The position numbers and the translations under genes are program-made. Below the pieces are notes generated by a model. That model searched no databases and was not told the origin of the DNA. It saw nothing but the letters and a program-made list of their open reading frames with translations. DNA of 64,000 bases from Holothuria scabra (Eukaryota > Echinodermata > Holothuroidea > Aspidochirotida > Holothuriidae): positions 28,189,594 to 28,253,593 of the forward strand of contig CM074188.1 of NCBI GenBank assembly GCA_037179385.1, read 5' to 3'. Shown here piece after piece: positions 60,091 through 64,000 of the stretch (within the stretch, counting starts at the first letter, position 1; each line of letters begins with the position of its first letter).

Positions 60091-60245
60091 GGTAGATGCG
60101 CACTGTTTAACAAGGTGTTTCTCGATTGGCTGTCGCCACTGTATTGTATCGATTCTATTCTTTCTAGAGTTAGGGACTAGGTTAAGGATTAGGCCTATCG
60201 TTAGCCAGTAAGGAAATTTCTTGTTAAACAGTGCGCATCGCCCCT
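60091..60245. mobile_element. 155-bp-type hAT MITE, copy 2, exact 8-bp TSD
   Basis: GGTAGATGCGCACTGTTTAA and TTAAACAGTGCGCATCGCCC then CT are inverted ends. The flanks AAAAGATG at 60083-60090 and 60246-60253 are identical. The interior shares AAGGTGTTTCT, TTAGGGACTAGG and CGTTAGCCAGTAAGGAAATT with 24969-25122. Non-coding. Confidence 0.9.
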
Positions 60246-60253
60246 AAAAGATG

Positions 60254-62564
60254 TTGACATAATTCCCAATGATTTTTCCTCGGGAAAGCTCACTCCTTAA
60301 CTACCATGAAATGTTAGGGGCTTTTGCTGTGTCACACCACCTTTAACTCTTCAATAAAATCAGAAGTATTTTTCTTCAATTAAACGTTTAGAGCAGTGCT
60401 GCTGATGTTTGTAATGAATGAAATGAGGCTAAATCGTTTTCTGGTTTTGAGTGGAATGCAATTTGCGGGGAAACGTTTGCCTTTCTTAAACAAATATTCG
60501 AAGAAACGGAGATTGTATTGCACAAAATGTGGGATTCTGGGTTCCTGAAAGGGAATGTTCGTTTGTGTAACATACGACATGAGGAACCAGAGGCTCTCCG
60601 ATGACATTTAATAAGTTTTCGGAACTTTTCGCCTTTTTCTAGGCAAATATGTCAAAGTAAAGAGCTTACATGGAAAAAATTTGGAAATTTATGAAAGAAA
60701 ATGTAGGAAAGTAACACTTCCGGTGTCACTTGACGATCCGGTGCTATATATGACAAATTTCCGAGTTTTCCATTTGTCGGAACCTTGGAATAGGCGATTG
60801 TCTCTACCCTATACACCACTGCTTTCGGACTAAGTTTTAATCCAAATTAAGAAGGGATTATTCTTCCTATAGGGTTTTGGATTTTCCATACTTGTTATAC
60901 TGTAGGTACTTTTTTTCGTTATGGTTTTCTTTCTGTTAAGGGGATCTACACAAGTTTTGATTCTTCAGTCCTCCTCCCCAACCCCTCGTTTTTTTTTATC
61001 TTGTCTCAATGGTTGACAAGAAAAAGTATCGCCAAGTGTTATATTACTCTGAAAAACACGGTAGAGTCGATTTGAAAAGATTGAGATTATAGGCTATCAT
61101 TCTTTATATATGGAACCTACTTCCATTGTGTTTGGTGTTCAGCATAAGCAATGTAGTGCCAGCGAAAACAAGGGAAGGGGGGGGGGATGGGCCAGCGAAC
61201 CAAAACTGAAAAAAAAAATAGTGACCGATTTTGATTGGTTGGAAACTGAACTGTAAAACTCCATCTAACTTGCTCGCTTGCTTCTTTTAGAATACAATGA
61301 AAGAAATAAATGGATAATTCCTAAATTATTATATGTACAGTAGATGTTGGGAAACAATTTTCATCGTAGGATGTATTCTGTGAAGTTGTCCCCTGTGAAT
61401 AATTGAACCGCACCCTCTGAATTGTTGGAAACTAAAGGATCTACCCCGAATGTTTCTTCAATTTAAAGGTTTTTGCTGTCAGTTGCATCATATCTAGCAA
61501 ATATTCCTTCTTTCTTCAGGTTTAATTTGAAATTCGAATAAAGTAGTTCTCTTGATTATTAATCAAAACAGACAGTCGTTCAAATAATCTGGGGAAGGTG
61601 TTACGTAGTAGACAAAGTCACCACACAGACAATACAAAGCGAGTCATTATCCCACTGACTTAATTTTCCCCCATAGTGATTCACTCTATATAAAGTGAGC
61701 CACTATTGGAAAAATTAACTCAGTTTTAGGATAGTGACCTACTTTATTTTCTGTGCAGTTAAAGGAAGTAATTTTCAACTCTCAACAGTATACGTTAAAA
61801 AACTCTCTATAGCATTTTATGGTAATATTAGACTATAGCAATATTAGACTTTCCCTGTTTTTTGCATTTGCAAAATAAAATTTTATAGGTTTTAAAATTC
61901 AATTAAAATTCTCGCTTTACTCCCTTATAGCTCATTCTCTCTTCATTTTTTTATTTTTTCTTGAAGGGCAAAAATATTCACCCAAACTTGTGTAAAAACA
62001 TCAGGTAATTCTTACTAATGTCTCATTTTTTCTATCCAAGAACTTTTTGTGATTTTGTAGAACTTTAATGCCTCATATTCAACATAAAGCAACGAATTCT
62101 TCTATACGTTTCCTGGTGACGGACCCCAGTTATGGCCGACTAAAATGGGACCAGCACTTGCTGTCCGGATTTGTCTATATGAGATAAAATCTCAGGGTGG
62201 CGATTTCGATTCGAGAATGAAGGAAAACGGGAAGAGCATAAAACAGGGAGACGAAGGTTTTTGATCATCACTTGTATTGTTTCATTGAGATTTGGAGACA
62301 TAAAAAAGGGTTTTCTGACCCGGGAAGTGGGAGGGGGCGGAAACATCCTTCCGCCCCCATATTTTTTACAGGAGGACTATCGCCCCAACCCCACCCCACT
62401 TCCTATCCTCTTGAAAACATCAGAAAAATTTGAAAAATTTTCCGAATAAAAGTATTCATTGATGAACAGATGGGTGGTTGCAAGATGGATTGAGGGTTTT
62501 AGTCTAACTTCCTTTTATCTAGCCTCTACTCCTACAAAAGTAGTTGTGATCGGTCTTCGGTTAG
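60254..62564. other. Gene-free interval with a SINE 3' fragment
   Basis: No supported gene. 61115-61275 carries SINE body and 3' words (TTTGGTGTTCAGCATAAGCA, GGTTGGAAACTGAACTGTAA) around a 10-G run. 61640-61755 has inverted words TCACTATAT/ATAGTGA-type, like the AGTGAATTCACT element at 36.1 kb. Confidence 0.45.
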
Positions 62565-62803
62565 ATTAGGTAAGATGGAGTTATACGTCCCAATTTCCAA
62601 CCAATTGGTTCAAGTCGAGCCTGCCACGCCCCTTTCTCCAGTTGTGACTCACTGGCTTGTTTTACCTTCTCAATTTCTTATTCTGAACCTTATGCAAGCA
62701 CAATGGCCGATTGTTCCGTTTTTTAACGTCTTAGGCATGACCCGGCTAGGACTCAAACTCCGGACGTCCCGACTGCAAGTCGGATGCTATAACCATCAAT
62801 CTG
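62565..62803 (-). mobile_element. tRNA-derived SINE, near full length
   Basis: Minus-strand head: TGGTTATAGCATCCGACTTG, CAGTCGGGACGTCC and GAGTTTGAGTCC (B-box-like). Body and 3' end (GAGTCACAACTGGAGAAAGG, TTGAACCAATTGGTTGGAAA) match the 7.3 and 12.8 kb copies. The open frame over it is a shadow. Confidence 0.75.
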
Positions 62804-63304
62804 GGAAAGATGAGATTACCCTTTCCCAAAACCAACTGCCTCCGGGTTATGCAAAGGGTAAGTTTGCAATTCCCTTTGTGATTTGTCCAATTTCTATCAA
62901 CAACTAACAGACCAAAGAAAACCCTTTTGAAAAAGGGTTTCTCTAAAAGTTAAGATTTGAAACCGTTTAAGTTCAAAGAATTTAACCTAGAGGGTTCTAA
63001 AGGGATTTTGAGCCGGAATACTTCAGAAACGTATCCCCCTGAATGTGTAAGATGCTGCGGGAAATACCAGTAAATTGCTGCTGGTAGGCGATGTAAAAGT
63101 GGAACAGTTAATGGGTTTGTTATTTTTAAGAATTAAAGAACAGGAAAACGTACACAGCTAGTTATCTAGCAAAAGGTTTGCATTGAACAAACAAAAGAGA
63201 TGACTAATTAAGAGGAAGTATATTTCCTACAACTATGTTGTACCAGGGAGTTGCAATAGAGTACGACCTTATCAGCGCTAAAGGTTTTGCTAAAGGTTTT
63301 GCTA
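62804..63304. other. Gene-free interval
   Basis: Nothing recognised; a short triplication GGTTTTGCTAAA / GGTTTTGCTAAAGGTTTAAA lies at the border with the next SINE (63284-63318). Confidence 0.5.
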
Positions 63305-63545
63305 AAGGTTTAAAGGTTTACGGCCCATTTTCCAACCAACTGGTTCAAGTCGAGCCGGCCACGGCCTTTCTTCCAGTTGTGGCTCACTGGCTTGTTTTAC
63401 GTACTCAATTGCTTATTTCGAGCCTCAAGCACAATGACAGAAGGTTCCGTTTTTTAGTCTTAGTTCCGTTTTTTTTCTTATATATGACCCGGCCAGGACC
63501 CAAACTCCCGACCCACCCGACAAGTCGAGTGCTCTAACCATCAGT
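63305..63545 (-). mobile_element. tRNA-derived SINE, near full length
   Basis: Minus-strand head GGTTAGAGCACTCGACTTGT, GGGTCGGGAGTTTGGGTCC; 3' part GTGAGCCACAACTGGAAGAA, TTGAACCAGTTGGTTGGAAA. Only ~500 bp from the preceding copy and in the same orientation. Confidence 0.75.
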
Positions 63546-64000
63546 CTTGGGATAACGTGAATACACTTCACACCTGATTGGTAGAATGAAGGGTTGGACA
63601 TAATTTAACAAGATGAATTGATATTAGTTTCTAAGCAAACGAAATTCTGAATAACAAGCAGGTGTTGTAGTGTACTATAATTTAGGCAAAAGATGATCAA
63701 TATTGTTGCATCAATATCTCATGACTGATTGATGGTAGGAAATGACGTGAAAGATGTGCTTATAAAGTTGCTTGGAGCTTATTAACGTTTGCATGGTATT
63801 TGAAGAATGCACTCAAAAAAATTAAACTAACGTTTATCAGGGAGGTGTAAGTAAGTAAAAGGCAATCATTGTCTTGGGTTATATCAACATTTCAAAGTCA
63901 AATATCTTAAACCATTGTAAAACAGTGTTTATTATTCCAACCAATTAACCCAAATTGTAACTTTACCTCTTGAAAATATTTTGCATTGCCAGAATAAAAT
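63546..64000. other. Gene-free window end
   Basis: AT-rich with no recognised feature. Confidence 0.5.

Overview
This is eukaryotic, AT-rich, gene-poor intronic and intergenic DNA from an animal. There are no bacterial-style genes, operons, rRNA genes or CRISPR arrays. The only host gene I can support is a multi-exon gene on the minus strand (about 52.7 to 35.2 kb). It encodes fibronectin type III (FN3) domains in separate exons of matching phase, with introns up to 11 kb. Its W-x-x-W-N/D-K-T-T-x-x-G-x-G-P ... Y-R-E repeats resemble the extracellular parts of FN3-rich receptor kinases or phosphatases of marine invertebrate deuterostomes. From memory only, an echinoderm such as a sea cucumber is my best guess; nothing was searched. 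No start codon, signal peptide, membrane segment or catalytic domain lies in the window, so the gene is incomplete at both ends.

Layout. 1-35 kb: no convincing gene. It holds tRNA-derived SINEs, U2 snRNA-derived SINEs, hAT-type elements (a 155-bp one with a perfect 8-bp target duplication at 4.8 kb and a 1.06-kb one with a broken transposase at 32-33 kb), foldback elements, a near-perfect 50-bp-arm hairpin at 13.5 kb and several minisatellites. 35-53 kb: the FN3 gene. Its largest intron (38.2-49.5 kb) carries a 1.2-kb foldback element with an exon-like segment inside, a decayed mobile-element protein split by a 286-bp element, the 3' end of a LINE, and a (TA)52 tract. 50-53 kb: a piggyBac-like MITE and TIR elements with CRE octamers lie between or beside exons. 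53-64 kb: again MITE- and SINE-dominated, with a 350-bp AGCTGGGC foldback at 55.4 kb and two abutting TIR elements at 57.8-58.3 kb.

The most unusual content is in the repeats: a dispersed family that fuses the 5' end of U2 snRNA to an unrelated body (three copies), a foldback element carrying a splice-bounded phase 1-1 open segment, a group of short elements that share ends but differ in internal words, and a strong strand bias of long G tracts. All coordinates and matches were made by eye. Element ends and splice sites are exact where stated, but family assignments are provisional.
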